Shown here in pieces: positions 8,080 through 17,162 of a stretch of 64,000 nucleotides of DNA. Every line of letters begins with the position of its first letter. The stretch's first letter is position 1. The position numbers and the translations under genes were made by a program. Below the pieces are notes generated by a model that was not told the origin of the DNA, searched no databases, and saw only the letters and a list, made by a program, of their open reading frames with translations. This DNA comes from Bin127 sp965203505 (lineage in GTDB: Bacteria > Chloroflexota > Dehalococcoidia > Lucifugimonadales > Lucifugimonadaceae), in contig OZ241880.1 of the NCBI GenBank assembly GCA_965203505.1, positions 1,240,001 to 1,304,000 of the forward strand. Direction: 5' to 3'.

Positions 8080-9240
8080 TTAGCCAAGAGCTTCTGCGCC
8101 TTCTTCCAAGATCTCCAAGTACCGAGCGTAACGGAACACGCGGCGAGTCGATTTACCGGTCACTTCGCGCACGATGTCAAGTTCGCCCAGCAACTCAAGG
8201 GCCGACGAAGCAGCAGGAAATGAAAGCTCAGTCGCAGTTGCGGCCTGCGACACTGATAGCTCCGGACGTTTCATCAGTTCGCTGAAAACCTTCAATCCCG
8301 AAACGGAACGACGCCCAGCAACTTCGATCATGGCTCGGTCCTCGTCGAACATCCGCCCCAACCGATCAGTTGTTTGATAGGCGTTGTCGGCCGTCTCGAC
8401 CACTCCTTCCAAGAAAAAGATCAGCCACGCCTCCCAGTCGCCGGTTTGACGTCCAGATTCATCTAGCAACTCGTAGTACCGGTGGCGATGCGTCTTAAGG
8501 TACAGGCTCAGATATAGGACCGGTTCGCTCAACACCCCGGCGTTTATCAGCAGAAATGTGATCAACAAGCGTCCTACACGTCCGTTGCCGTCGAGGAATG
8601 GGTGGATTGTCTCGAACTGCACATGGGAGAGTGCAGCGCGCACCAACGGAGGGATCCCATCGTCGTCGGCGTGCAAAAACATCTCCAAATCACCCATGCA
8701 ATCCGCAACGTGTGTGTGCGGCGGCACGAACTGGGCATTGCCAGGGCGCGTACCGCCGAGCCAGACTTGGGAACGCCGGAACTCGCCGAGCTTTTGTTCA
8801 CCGACGCCTTGGAGCATCAAAACTCGGTGAACCTCACGGATCAAACGATCATTGAGCAGGGATCCACCCCTCAATCGGCGGATGCCATGCTCCATCGCTT
8901 TCACGTAGTTCGAAACCTCGACGATGTCGGGTTCGTTCATCAACTTGTTGTCCAACTCGTAGCGATATAAATCCGATAAAGAAGAAAGCGTACCGTCGAT
9001 CTGCGACGACAAAATCGCTTCTTTCCGAACGTACGCATCAACGAACAACTGTTTGTTCGGTATGTCTCGTGTGCTACCTTCTAACCGGCCGAGGGCCCAT
9101 GATGCTTCGGACAGCAAACAGGCCAGTTTGCCGTCCCAGGCCAACGGTGGTTCCGGTGGCAAAGAGTTCGGCACAAACGCTTCGGCGCGCTCGCCTTCAG
9201 TTGAGATCGTGACGTATGAACCTGTGTTTTCGCGTTTCAT
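8080..9240 (-). CDS. Fic-domain protein (AMP transferase) with altered inhibitory motif
   Basis: A Fic/DOC-family protein that probably AMPylates a target protein using ATP. From the start at 9240 it has 386 residues: a Fic N-terminal region (about 20-100), the Fic core with the complete catalytic motif HPFLDGNGRVGR at 213-224, and a C-terminal winged-helix-like region (about 310-386). Family members start close to this Met; a start at 9345 would add 35 unrelated residues. The N-terminal inhibitory helix normally reads SSQIEG, but here it is SSQIDG (78-83), so the Glu that blocks ATP is Asp82. The gene interrupts an otherwise continuous block of pentose-phosphate genes between tkt and rpiB. 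Confidence 0.88.
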   Translation of the reverse strand: MKRENTGSYVTISTEGERAEAFVPNSLPPEPPLAWDGKLACLLSEASWALGRLEGSTRDIPNKQLFVDAYVRKEAILSSQIDGTLSSLSDLYRYELDNKLMNEPDIVEVSNYVKAMEHGIRRLRGGSLLNDRLIREVHRVLMLQGVGEQKLGEFRRSQVWLGGTRPGNAQFVPPHTHVADCMGDLEMFLHADDDGIPPLVRAALSHVQFETIHPFLDGNGRVGRLLITFLLINAGVLSEPVLYLSLYLKTHRHRYYELLDESGRQTGDWEAWLIFFLEGVVETADNAYQTTDRLGRMFDEDRAMIEVAGRRSVSGLKVFSELMKRPELSVSQAATATELSFPAASSALELLGELDIVREVTGKSTRRVFRYARYLEILEEGAEALG

Positions 9241-9422
9241 GGAATGAAGAAAACAATTAACACTTGCAACCCCAAATATTAATTGATGTCCTTCGCGTGA
9301 GCGATTCGGGCTGGGGACGATTTGCCACGAGTGACGCACGACCAACTGCAGGGGGCGCCTGCCGTCGCCGCAGTACCGCGCCGCTTCGCGAACGAGACGG
9401 AGGCCTGTTCGTTGCTACAGAG

Positions 9423-11459
9423 CTATAGCAGCGCGCGAGCGGCGTTAGCCACGTTTTCGACGGTGAAACCTAGGTTTGCCATGACGATGTCGCCAGGGGC
9501 GGAGGCTCCGTAGCGGTCGATGCCGACGGTTGCGCCGTCGAATCCGGTGTAACGTTCCCAGCCGATGGTGGTGCCAGCTTCAACAGAGACGCGGGCTCGG
9601 ACTTTCCGAGGCAGGACGGATTCCCGATAGTCGTCGGGTTGGGATTGGAAGAGTTCCCATGAGGGCATGGAGACGGCTCGTGCGGCGATGCCTTCTTCTT
9701 GAAGTTGCAGGGCGGCACCGAGAGCGAGTTGAGTCTCGGAGCCGGTGCCGATGATTATCACTTCAGGTTCGTCAGCGGTGTCAGCAATGACGTACGCACC
9801 GCGTTGGACGTATCCGCGGGCCATGCTTTGACTGCCGATGGCGGAGAGTTGTGGCAGGTTTTGGCGAGTGAGGATGAGCGCGGTCGGGCCGTTGCGGTTT
9901 TCGATGGCGATGCGCCACGCCTCGAAGGTCTCGTCGGCATCGGCGGGACGGATGACGGTGAGGTTAGGTATCATTCGCAGGCCCATCAGCTGGGAGATGG
10001 GTTGGTGCGTGGGTCCGTCTTCACCTAGACCGATGGAGTCGTGAGTGAAAATCCAGACGCAGGGCGCGTGCGAGAGCGCCCCGACGCGGATGGCGGGTCG
10101 GAGGTAGTCGGAGAAGATTAGGAAGGTAGCGGCGTATGGGATTACGCCTCCGTGCAGCGCCATCCCGTTGGAGATGGCACCCATGCCATGTTCTCGGACG
10201 CCGAAGTGTAGGTTTCGACCGCCGGGCATTTCGGGGGAGAAGGAGCCGCGTCCGTCGACTTCGGTGTTGTTGGATTCGGCTAGGTCTGCTGAACCTCCGA
10301 TGAGGCGCGGGAGTGTGGGGGTGATGGCATGGAGCGCCTCGCCGGAAACAGCGCGGGTCGCGATCGGTGAGTCGTGGGAACCGACTAGACGATTCAGGGC
10401 ATCGTCCCATCCTTCGGGCAGGACGCTGAGAATTTCAGCCAAGAACTGCTCGGCTAGTTCGGGGTGGTCCTCTTTGTAGGCGTCGAACTGGGCATGCCAC
10501 TCGCTAGAGAGGTTTTCGCCGCGCTCGATGGCGGACCGCATGTGGTCGTTGACGTCAGAAGGGACGTCGAATGGTCTGTATTCCCAACCGAGTTGGGCGC
10601 GGGTGAGTGCGACTTCGTCGCCGCCCATGGCTTTGCCGTGGACAGCGCCCGTGCCAGCTAAGTTGGGGCTGCCGAAACCGATGACTGATCTGACGGTGAC
10701 GAGCGTGGGTTTGTCGGGCTCTTCATCGGCGGCGTTGAGGGCATTGACGATTCCGGCGAGATCGTTGCCGTCGACAGGATCGACGACGTGGAACCCGTAT
10801 GCTTCGTAGCGCTTCGAGACGTCTTCTCGGAAGGCTTTGTCGGTGTCGCCTTCAATAGATATCTGGTTATCGTCGTATATGACGACGAGTTTTCCGAGTT
10901 GGAGTGTTCCGGCGAGAGATGCGGCTTCGGAGGCGACGCCTTCCATCATGTCGCCGTCGGAGCAGATGGCGAAGGTACGATGGTTGACGATTTCGTGACC
11001 AGGGCGGTTGTAGGTGTTTGCGAGGATCTTCTCGGCGAGCGCGAATCCGACGGCGTTTCCGAGGCCCTGGCCTAGTGGACCGGTGGTTGCTTCAACGCCG
11101 GCGGTGAGGCCGAATTCGGGATGCCCGGGCGTCTTGCTTTCCCACTGTCGAAAGTCCTTGATCTCGTCGAGTGGGAGATCATAGCCAGTGAGGTGGAGCA
11201 TCGAGTATAGGAGCATCGATGCGTGTCCGGCGGATAGGACGACGCGGTCTCGGTTGGCCCACGCGGGAGTGCCGGGGGCATGTCGGAGGACGTGGTGCCA
11301 GAGCGCGTAGGCGGTAGGTGCCAAGCCCATCGGAGCGCCCGGGTGGCCGCTGTTGGCCTGTTCGACGGCATCGATGGATAGGAAGCGGATAGCGTTTATG
11401 GAGCGCCAAGCGACATCGCTGTTGATGGCGGATTCGGAGAGGGTTTGGGCGTTTGACAA
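9423..11459 (-). CDS. tkt: Transketolase
   Basis: Thiamine-diphosphate-dependent transfer of two-carbon ketol units between sugar phosphates. The 678 residues are full length. They show ANSGHPGAPMG near residue 35-45, the TPP/Mg motif CSDGDMMEGVASEA near 165 and the pyrimidine-domain motif GVREHGMG near 410. The start is TTG, chosen because the family begins a few residues before this conserved core. No good ribosome-binding site precedes it, only a nine-C tract (nine G on the plus strand, 11469-11477). It heads the minus-strand pentose-phosphate block. Confidence 0.96.
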   Translation of the reverse strand: MSNAQTLSESAINSDVAWRSINAIRFLSIDAVEQANSGHPGAPMGLAPTAYALWHHVLRHAPGTPAWANRDRVVLSAGHASMLLYSMLHLTGYDLPLDEIKDFRQWESKTPGHPEFGLTAGVEATTGPLGQGLGNAVGFALAEKILANTYNRPGHEIVNHRTFAICSDGDMMEGVASEAASLAGTLQLGKLVVIYDDNQISIEGDTDKAFREDVSKRYEAYGFHVVDPVDGNDLAGIVNALNAADEEPDKPTLVTVRSVIGFGSPNLAGTGAVHGKAMGGDEVALTRAQLGWEYRPFDVPSDVNDHMRSAIERGENLSSEWHAQFDAYKEDHPELAEQFLAEILSVLPEGWDDALNRLVGSHDSPIATRAVSGEALHAITPTLPRLIGGSADLAESNNTEVDGRGSFSPEMPGGRNLHFGVREHGMGAISNGMALHGGVIPYAATFLIFSDYLRPAIRVGALSHAPCVWIFTHDSIGLGEDGPTHQPISQLMGLRMIPNLTVIRPADADETFEAWRIAIENRNGPTALILTRQNLPQLSAIGSQSMARGYVQRGAYVIADTADEPEVIIIGTGSETQLALGAALQLQEEGIAARAVSMPSWELFQSQPDDYRESVLPRKVRARVSVEAGTTIGWERYTGFDGATVGIDRYGASAPGDIVMANLGFTVENVANAARALL

Positions 11460-11679
11460 GGTGGGTGCGGGGGGGGGTTGGCGGATTGGGCGCGCCGAAT
11501 TACGAAATCGGCAACCTACGTGATTCTATTAAGGGTGTGGGCTTCAGAAAACGTGTTCGACAATCAATTGACGCAAGCGGATGACCCAACAGGAATTTCC
11601 CGACGCGGTGCATGGTATCGTTTTCTGCGACCCTGAGTAGACTCAATCCTTTTGCGCCCGACCAAGTACTGAGGAAGAA

Positions 11680-12558
11680 ATGATCAAGTTAGTGAGCTGG
11701 AACATTGCCAAACGAAGACAACCTTGGCGCGAACTGCTCGATATGGATGTTGATGTCGCGTTGTTGCAAGAAGCGGGCGATCCACCACCTGATATCCGCG
11801 ACAAGGTCGATATGGGAGAACCAGAAGTCTACGATTCTCACGTTGTGTATTCGAGCGATTATCGACAATACTGGCCGAACCTGTTTGATCGTTGGTGCCG
11901 AGTTGTGAAGCTTTCCGATCGTGTCAACGTTGATTGGTTCAAACAGATCCCGCCTGTCGCTGGGGCTCCGCCGGACACGATCCCGACAAGTGGGATAGGT
12001 ACGATTGCAGCCGCCAAAATCACTCCGGTTGATTGTGAGGCCGAGCCGTTCATCGCCGTCTCGATGTACGGGCGTTGGATGGGTTCCCATCCACCGGCAG
12101 GTAAGAAAACAGTCTTGGAGATGCCAGACACATCGATTCACCGGATCATCTCCGATATCTCACTGTTCGTCGGACACGAAGACCCGTCTACACATCGAGT
12201 CTTGACGGCAGGCGACATCAATCTGGATCACGGAGTGAAAGAGGAAGGCATCAGTTGGTATGGGCGCCGCGCCCGCGTGGTATGGGATCGTTTCGACGTG
12301 TTGGGTTTCGAATACCTCGGACCCCAATACCCAAACGGACGCAAGGCCAAACCGACACCGGATCATCTTCCAGAGGACACCAAAAACGTGCCCACCTACA
12401 AAAGTCCTCGGATGACTGCCCAAACAGCGCAACTACAGTTGGATCACGTTTTCGCTTCGCGCGGTTTTCACGAGACGATCAACACGCGCGCGTTAAATTC
12501 GCCAGACCAATGGGGTTCGTCCGATCATTGCCGTTTGTTGATCGAAATAGATGGGTAA
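11680..12558 (+). CDS. Endonuclease/exonuclease/phosphatase (EEP) family protein
   Basis: A 292-residue metal-dependent phosphoesterase-fold protein; the substrate could be DNA, RNA, a nucleotide or a phospholipid headgroup. The EEP landmarks appear in order. SWN is at residues 6-8 and the metal-binding Gln-Glu is at 30-31 (LLQEAGD). GDINLDHG lies about two thirds along, then LDHVFASRGF, then SSDHCRLL near the C-terminus with the catalytic Asp-His. No signal peptide is visible, so it is probably cytoplasmic. An in-frame GAGGAAG element lies just upstream of the ATG. It stands alone on the plus strand, convergent with the next gene. Cellular role unknown. Confidence 0.85.
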   Translation: MIKLVSWNIAKRRQPWRELLDMDVDVALLQEAGDPPPDIRDKVDMGEPEVYDSHVVYSSDYRQYWPNLFDRWCRVVKLSDRVNVDWFKQIPPVAGAPPDTIPTSGIGTIAAAKITPVDCEAEPFIAVSMYGRWMGSHPPAGKKTVLEMPDTSIHRIISDISLFVGHEDPSTHRVLTAGDINLDHGVKEEGISWYGRRARVVWDRFDVLGFEYLGPQYPNGRKAKPTPDHLPEDTKNVPTYKSPRMTAQTAQLQLDHVFASRGFHETINTRALNSPDQWGSSDHCRLLIEIDG

Positions 12559-12580
12559 TTTTGCGTACGTTATTGATCGC

Positions 12581-13546
12581 CTACGCACCTTCAACGTTCA
12601 ATCGAACGGAGTAAAGCGACACATCTCCGCAGATGTAGAGGGTTTTGCGGTCTTCGTCGCCGAAGGTGCAGTTGGCGGTTCGTTGTTCGGGGATGAGGAT
12701 TTTGCCGATGAGTTCGCCTTCGGGGGTTAAGCAGTGGATGCCATCGTGGGCGCTGGTCCAAACGTTGCCTTGGACATCGCAACGGAAGCCGTCCGCGATT
12801 CCCGGTCGGACGACTGCGAAGATGCGGAAGTTGGTGAGAGATTCGCCGTCTGCGTTGACATCGAATGCTGCGACGTTGCGTGGTTCGCCGCTGTCGGCAA
12901 CGTAGAGGACCGACTCGTCGGGGGAGAATGCTAGGCCGTTCGGGCGGTCTAGTTCGGTCACAACGACTGAGATGTTGCCAGTGTCGGGTTCGAGTCGATA
13001 GACGTAGTTGCCGTCGAGTTCGGATTCGCGGGCGTTGCCTTCGCGACCGCTGAGGATGCCATAGGGCGGATCGGTGAACCAGATCGATCCGTCGGATTTG
13101 ACCACTAGGTCGTTGGGCGAGTTGAGTTTCTTGCCTTCGAAGCTGTCTACTAAGACGTGGTGGGTGCCGTCATGCTCGAGTCGGCTGATGGCGTGCCTCG
13201 AATGTTCGCAGGTGACTAGCCTGCCTTCGTTGTCTACAGAGTTGCCGTTGCTGTGGTGGCTGGGTTCCCGGAAAGTGGTGGTTTCGCCAGTGGCGGGATC
13301 GTACTTGAGCATCCGGTTGTTAGGGACATCGGAGAAGACTACGAATCCGTCGTTGCCGTCGCGAGCAGGGACGTATGCCGGACCCTCTGCCCACTCGGTC
13401 CCGGTGTAGTGTTTTTGGACCTCGACATCGTCGCCGCCGATCAGGTCGCGGAAGCTGGGGTGGATGATCACGGCTCCGGAACGCAGATCTTCGTCGGCAC
13501 GGAAACGGTTGCGGTTTTGCCAGGTTTTGTTGGGTGCTTGAGACAT
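12581..13546 (-). CDS. SMP-30/gluconolactonase-family hydrolase
   Basis: A six-bladed beta-propeller sugar lactonase, 321 residues, expected to hydrolyse an aldonolactone to the free acid with a divalent metal. Diagnostic stretches are WAEGPAYVP near residue 52 (metal-ligand Glu), VFSDVPNNRMLKYD, SHHSNGNSVDNEGRLVTCEH, LNSPNDLVVKSDGSIWFTDP (metal-ligand Asn) and RPNGLAFSPDESVLYVADSG (metal-ligand Asp). It belongs to a set with a paralogous lactonase at 14385-15287, a HAD phosphatase between them and an aldehyde dehydrogenase, suggesting sugar-acid breakdown. The true substrate cannot be read from sequence. Confidence 0.9.
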   Translation of the reverse strand: MSQAPNKTWQNRNRFRADEDLRSGAVIIHPSFRDLIGGDDVEVQKHYTGTEWAEGPAYVPARDGNDGFVVFSDVPNNRMLKYDPATGETTTFREPSHHSNGNSVDNEGRLVTCEHSRHAISRLEHDGTHHVLVDSFEGKKLNSPNDLVVKSDGSIWFTDPPYGILSGREGNARESELDGNYVYRLEPDTGNISVVVTELDRPNGLAFSPDESVLYVADSGEPRNVAAFDVNADGESLTNFRIFAVVRPGIADGFRCDVQGNVWTSAHDGIHCLTPEGELIGKILIPEQRTANCTFGDEDRKTLYICGDVSLYSVRLNVEGA

Positions 13547-13607
13547 GTCGTTTCTAGGGATAAATGTGGGTTGTGATGTTGACCACCTTTAGCTTAATCC
13601 ACAGTGA

Positions 13608-14276
13608 TTAGAGGGTCGAGACGGTTTCCAATAGTTCCTTCAAGGGTATTTCGGCGAGGGATTCCAACCGCATGTCGGCCTCGTGAAATGAATGGTTTTT
13701 CGTCATCTGTCCAGGGACTGCGACGCAATACAGTCCGGCTTTTTTGGCGGCTTTGACGCCGGGTGGTGAATCTTCGAGCGCTAATGCTTGATCGGGACTG
13801 GTTCCTAGGTTCTCGACAGCCGTGATGTAAGCGGCCGGGTCGGGTTTGGCTCGTCCCACGTCGTCTCGGCAAACGACGGTCTCGAAGTGATGAGCTAGAC
13901 CGAGGCGAGCTAGCCGGTCTACTACCCAAGACCGGCTTGAACCGGATGCGATGCCTATTCGGATACCGAATCGTTTCGCGTCGTGGATGTAGTCTTCGAC
14001 TCCCGGCATTGCCACGGCGTCTTCGAGCATTTCGAGGTGGAGGGCTCGTTGGCGATTGCGCAGTTCGGCTCGATCGATCTCTTCGCCGGTCAACTCGACA
14101 AGGTATTGTTCGATGGTGAAGTCTTGGGTTGAGTCGCCGATGATCGGCAACCACTTCGATAGAGGAAGTTCGACGCCGTGGGCGCGATACATGGCTCGCC
14201 AAGACTCGTAATCGGTCGTCTCGGTATCGAGGATGAGCCCGTCGAAGTCGAAGACGATGGCTTTGATGTGGGTCAA
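13608..14276 (-). CDS. HAD-superfamily phosphatase/phosphomutase (subclass IA)
   Basis: A 222-residue haloacid-dehalogenase-fold enzyme of the beta-phosphoglucomutase/GS1 phosphatase type. Motif I is FDFDGLILDTE (residues 9-19) with nucleophile Asp10 and acid/base Asp12. Motif II is the ASGSSRSW stretch near 115. Motif III/IV is AKPDPAAY then LEDSPPGVKAAKKAG. A helical cap lies between motif I and II. Its location between two SMP-30 lactonase genes suggests action on a sugar phosphate, but HAD enzymes are promiscuous and no specific name is justified. Intact, with the usual length. Confidence 0.9.
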   Translation of the reverse strand: MTHIKAIVFDFDGLILDTETTDYESWRAMYRAHGVELPLSKWLPIIGDSTQDFTIEQYLVELTGEEIDRAELRNRQRALHLEMLEDAVAMPGVEDYIHDAKRFGIRIGIASGSSRSWVVDRLARLGLAHHFETVVCRDDVGRAKPDPAAYITAVENLGTSPDQALALEDSPPGVKAAKKAGLYCVAVPGQMTKNHSFHEADMRLESLAEIPLKELLETVSTL

Positions 14277-14319
14277 CTTGGTTCGGCTTTACTCGCGCTG
14301 ATCTAAGGAATGGGGTGTC

Positions 14320-14384
14320 ATGGACGCGCCCCCTTTGTCCTTCGGACATTTCCCCCGCGCAGCGGGGGAACCCCTTGGATGTAG
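14320..14384. repeat. Dispersed GC-rich repeat after the second SMP-30 gene
   Basis: CCCCCTTTGTCCTTCGGACA followed by TTTCCCCCGCGCAGCGGGGG lies between the HAD gene and the 3' end of the lactonase gene. The element contains two short hairpins (GTCCTTCGGAC and CCCCCGCGCAGCGGGGG). It is nearly the same as the module read through in frame inside pgi at about 5689-5725. Confidence 0.78.
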
Positions 14385-15287
14385 TTACGCCCCTTGCGCG
14401 TTTAGGTCTATGGACCAGAGGGAGGATGTGGCTCCGATGAATAGGCGCTGGCCGTCGGACATGCCGAAGGCGCAGTTGGCGGCGACTTCTGGTGTGATTA
14501 TCTTGCCGATCATGTCGCCGTCGGGGTTGAACACTTGGACCCCGTCGCCGGCGGAGACGTAGAGGTTGCCGTCGGTGTCGCATCTGAAGCCGTCGGGTAC
14601 GCCGGGTTCGATGTCCGCGAATACAGCCGGATTGACGAGCATTTCACCTCCGGGGGTGACGTCGAAACGCATGACTCGGTGGTGTCGGAATTCGCCGTGA
14701 GTGCGGCCGGTGTCACCGATGTATAGAACCGTTTCGTCGGGCGAAAACGCGATGCCGTTCGGTTTGTCGAAGTCCTCAGACACCACGGAGATGGTCATTG
14801 TGTCACCATCAACGCGGTAGACGCGGTTTCGGTCCTGCTCAGGTTTGTCGCCGTGCCCGAATTCCGGGTGGAGGAAGCCGTAATCGGGATCTGTGAACCA
14901 GATAGAGCCGTCTGACTTGACGACTACATCGTTAGGCGAGGTCAGTTTTCCGCCCATGTAGCTTTCCGCTACCGGCACTAGAGAGCCGTCGTGCTCGAGT
15001 CGAACGACCGTGCGACCGCGCGTTAGGCAAGAGAGAACTCGGCCTTCGAGATCGACGGTATTTCCGTTCGCACAGTCTGAAGGTTGTCGGAAAATCCCCA
15101 TGCCAGAGGATTCGTCCCACTTCATGATGCGGTTGTTCGGAAAGTCGCTGACGATGACGTAGTTTCTGGAGGGCAGCCAACAGACGCCTTCGGCAAATAC
15201 GAGCTCGCCGGTCAGCAACGTCAATTCCGGCGAATCGCCCAGTATGCGACTGAACTCATCTGAGTAGCTTTCAAATGACCCGGACAT
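14385..15287 (-). CDS. SMP-30/gluconolactonase-family hydrolase, second copy
   Basis: A second six-bladed propeller lactonase, 300 residues from the chosen start at 15287. That start has GGGAG nine bases upstream; ATG at 15293 is an alternative and the ATG at 15428 is too far. It shares VSDFPNNRIMKWD, CANGNTVDLEGRVLSC, LTSPNDVVVKSDGSIWFTDP and KPNGIAFSPDETVLYIGDTG with the copy at 12581-13546, so the two are paralogues. Divergent from the aldehyde dehydrogenase gene starting at 15446, with about 150 bases between that must hold both promoters. Likely hydrolyses a sugar lactone; specificity unknown. Confidence 0.9.
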   Translation of the reverse strand: MSGSFESYSDEFSRILGDSPELTLLTGELVFAEGVCWLPSRNYVIVSDFPNNRIMKWDESSGMGIFRQPSDCANGNTVDLEGRVLSCLTRGRTVVRLEHDGSLVPVAESYMGGKLTSPNDVVVKSDGSIWFTDPDYGFLHPEFGHGDKPEQDRNRVYRVDGDTMTISVVSEDFDKPNGIAFSPDETVLYIGDTGRTHGEFRHHRVMRFDVTPGGEMLVNPAVFADIEPGVPDGFRCDTDGNLYVSAGDGVQVFNPDGDMIGKIITPEVAANCAFGMSDGQRLFIGATSSLWSIDLNAQGA

Positions 15288-15445
15288 TTGCATTAACTCC
15301 CGTGTGCGTGCGTTTGATCGGGGACTGAAGAAGTGCTGAGCGAAGTTTATCTCAAACGAGCGACGCGATTTCGAGAATCGGCCCGCGAGTGTTAACCTAC
15401 GCGCAATAACTACGCTGGCCGAATTCAAACCAACAGGGGCTCCAA

Positions 15446-16855
15446 ATGAAGATGTACTTAGCAGGTGATTGGGTTGACCGCGACGCCCGAATGGACGTCA
15501 TCGATCCGTTTTCAGGTGAACCGTTCGACACGGTACCGAGTGCATCGGTAGAAGATGTGGTACTTTCGGCGAGAGCCGCGGAAGACGGACGCGATCAGAT
15601 GGCGAGGCTGACCGGGATGGATCGTTACGAGATCCTGATGCGCGCGGTCGGGATCATGGAGTCTAGGAAGGAAGATCTGGGACAGACCATCACGCGGGAA
15701 GAAGGCAAGGTCATTTCCGAGGGCCGATTGGAAGTCGACCGTGCGATTCAGACGATGACATGGTCTGCGGAAGAAGCCAAGCGGCTTAGGGGTGAGACGA
15801 TTCCGTTGGATGCTTCTCCCGGAAATGCCGGGAAGTTTGGGTTCACTGTTCGAGTGCCCGTGGGCATCGTCGCCGCCATCGCACCTTTCAACTTCCCGCT
15901 GAACTTGGTCGCTCACAAAGTTGGACCAGCAATTGCAGCGGGCAACGCCGTGATCATTAAACCCGCGTCGGATACGCCGCTTTCAGCGCTGAAGCTGACG
16001 GAGATTCTTCTTGAAGCTGGTGTGCCCGACATGGCGTTGCAGTGCATCACGGGATCAGGACGAACGATCGGCGATGCGCTAGTTTCGCAACCGAACGTTC
16101 GAAAAGTAACCTTCACCGGCTCGCGCGAGATCGGCGAGCGCATCACCAAGATGGCTGGACTGAAGAAGGTGACGATGGAGCTGGGTTCGAACTCCCCGCT
16201 AATCGTGATGCCAGACGCCGATATGGACAAGGTTGCGGCGGCAACGGCGCAGAGCGGTTACGCGAACGCGGGCCAAGTCTGCATCTCGACGCAGCGCGTC
16301 ATCGTCCAAGAGTCTGCATACACGGACTACATCGATGCGCTGAAGCCACAGGTGGAGGCTCTTTCTTACGGTGATCCGATGCAAGATGCTACGAACATGG
16401 GCCCACTAGTCCGAGAAGCGGACGCGGCAAGAGTGGAGAGTTGGGTGCACGAAGCGGTCGACGGTGGGGCCAGAGTCGTGTCCGGCGGCACGCGTGACGG
16501 TGCGATTATGACGCCGACGATCCTTGCGGATGTCGACCCGGACATGCGAGTGTCTAGGGAAGAGGTGTTCGGACCGACCGTTGCTGTGACACCGGCTGCC
16601 GACATTGATGAGGCGATCAACTTGGCGAACGACACCAACTTCGGATTGGCGGCGGCGATCTTCACTCAGGACGTCGACCATGCGATGCGCTTCGCTTTAG
16701 AAGCCGAAGCCGGCAACCTCAACATCAACTCAGGCACGCAGTTCCGCGCCGACATGATGCCGTACGGCGGATTGAAGGACAGCGGTTTCGGCAAGGAAGG
16801 ACCCCCGTACGCCATCGACGAGATGACCGAGTTGAAGATGGTGGTTTTCCACTAG
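15446..16855 (+). CDS. NAD(P)-dependent aldehyde dehydrogenase
   Basis: Oxidises an aldehyde to the acid with NAD(P)+. The 469 residues are full length. The cofactor site APFNFPLNLV lies near residue 150 and TGSREIGERI near 220. The general base is Glu245 in MELGSNSP and the catalytic nucleophile is Cys279 in GQVCIST. The sequence style (GYANAGQVCIS, PYGGLKDSGFGKEG) resembles lactaldehyde, glycolaldehyde and non-phosphorylating glyceraldehyde-3-phosphate dehydrogenases. Together with the adjacent lactonases and downstream glycosidase it suggests sugar or sugar-acid oxidation; the substrate is not certain. Confidence 0.93.
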   Translation: MKMYLAGDWVDRDARMDVIDPFSGEPFDTVPSASVEDVVLSARAAEDGRDQMARLTGMDRYEILMRAVGIMESRKEDLGQTITREEGKVISEGRLEVDRAIQTMTWSAEEAKRLRGETIPLDASPGNAGKFGFTVRVPVGIVAAIAPFNFPLNLVAHKVGPAIAAGNAVIIKPASDTPLSALKLTEILLEAGVPDMALQCITGSGRTIGDALVSQPNVRKVTFTGSREIGERITKMAGLKKVTMELGSNSPLIVMPDADMDKVAAATAQSGYANAGQVCISTQRVIVQESAYTDYIDALKPQVEALSYGDPMQDATNMGPLVREADAARVESWVHEAVDGGARVVSGGTRDGAIMTPTILADVDPDMRVSREEVFGPTVAVTPAADIDEAINLANDTNFGLAAAIFTQDVDHAMRFALEAEAGNLNINSGTQFRADMMPYGGLKDSGFGKEGPPYAIDEMTELKMVVFH

Positions 16856-16892
16856 GCCGATGTAACGCAGATGAACTTCGAGAGAATTGCAG

Positions 16893-17162
16893 ATGGTTAG
16901 ACCCCAAAGCGAAATAAAGCGATCGGTAGAGCGTGGTGAGGCGATTTACGACGCCGTCATTAAGGATCAGCTGAACGACGATCAGCTGGGAATGTTCTTG
17001 GCGATCGACACGAATACAGGAGAGTACGAGATCGGTGAGTCGTCGATGGCGGTCACCGATGCGTTACATGCAAGGGTAGATGACGCAGATGTCTATGTGA
17101 TGCGACATGGCGGAATGCCGGTGTACTCGATTGGTTGGCTTCCCGGGTCCGCCAGCGCATGA
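16893..17162 (+). CDS. Small conserved protein paired with a retropepsin-like gene
   Basis: An 89-residue protein beginning MVRPQSEIKRSVERGEAIYD. The middle reads FLAIDTNTGEYEIGESSMAV, followed by an Asp-rich stretch and a C-terminal VYSIGWLPGS. I know this only as a small protein type often found directly upstream of clan AA aspartic protease-like proteins. Here its stop overlaps the start of such a gene by four bases (ATGA). ATG at 16893 is preferred, with GAGAG upstream; a TTG two codons earlier is possible. No signal or membrane segment. Function unknown; coupling suggests the two proteins act together. Confidence 0.65.
   Translation: MVRPQSEIKRSVERGEAIYDAVIKDQLNDDQLGMFLAIDTNTGEYEIGESSMAVTDALHARVDDADVYVMRHGGMPVYSIGWLPGSASA

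Noticed and set aside
13594..14583. 329-residue minus-strand frame over the HAD gene
   Set aside because: Arg/His-rich shadow frame without a domain; the HAD and lactonase genes occupy it.
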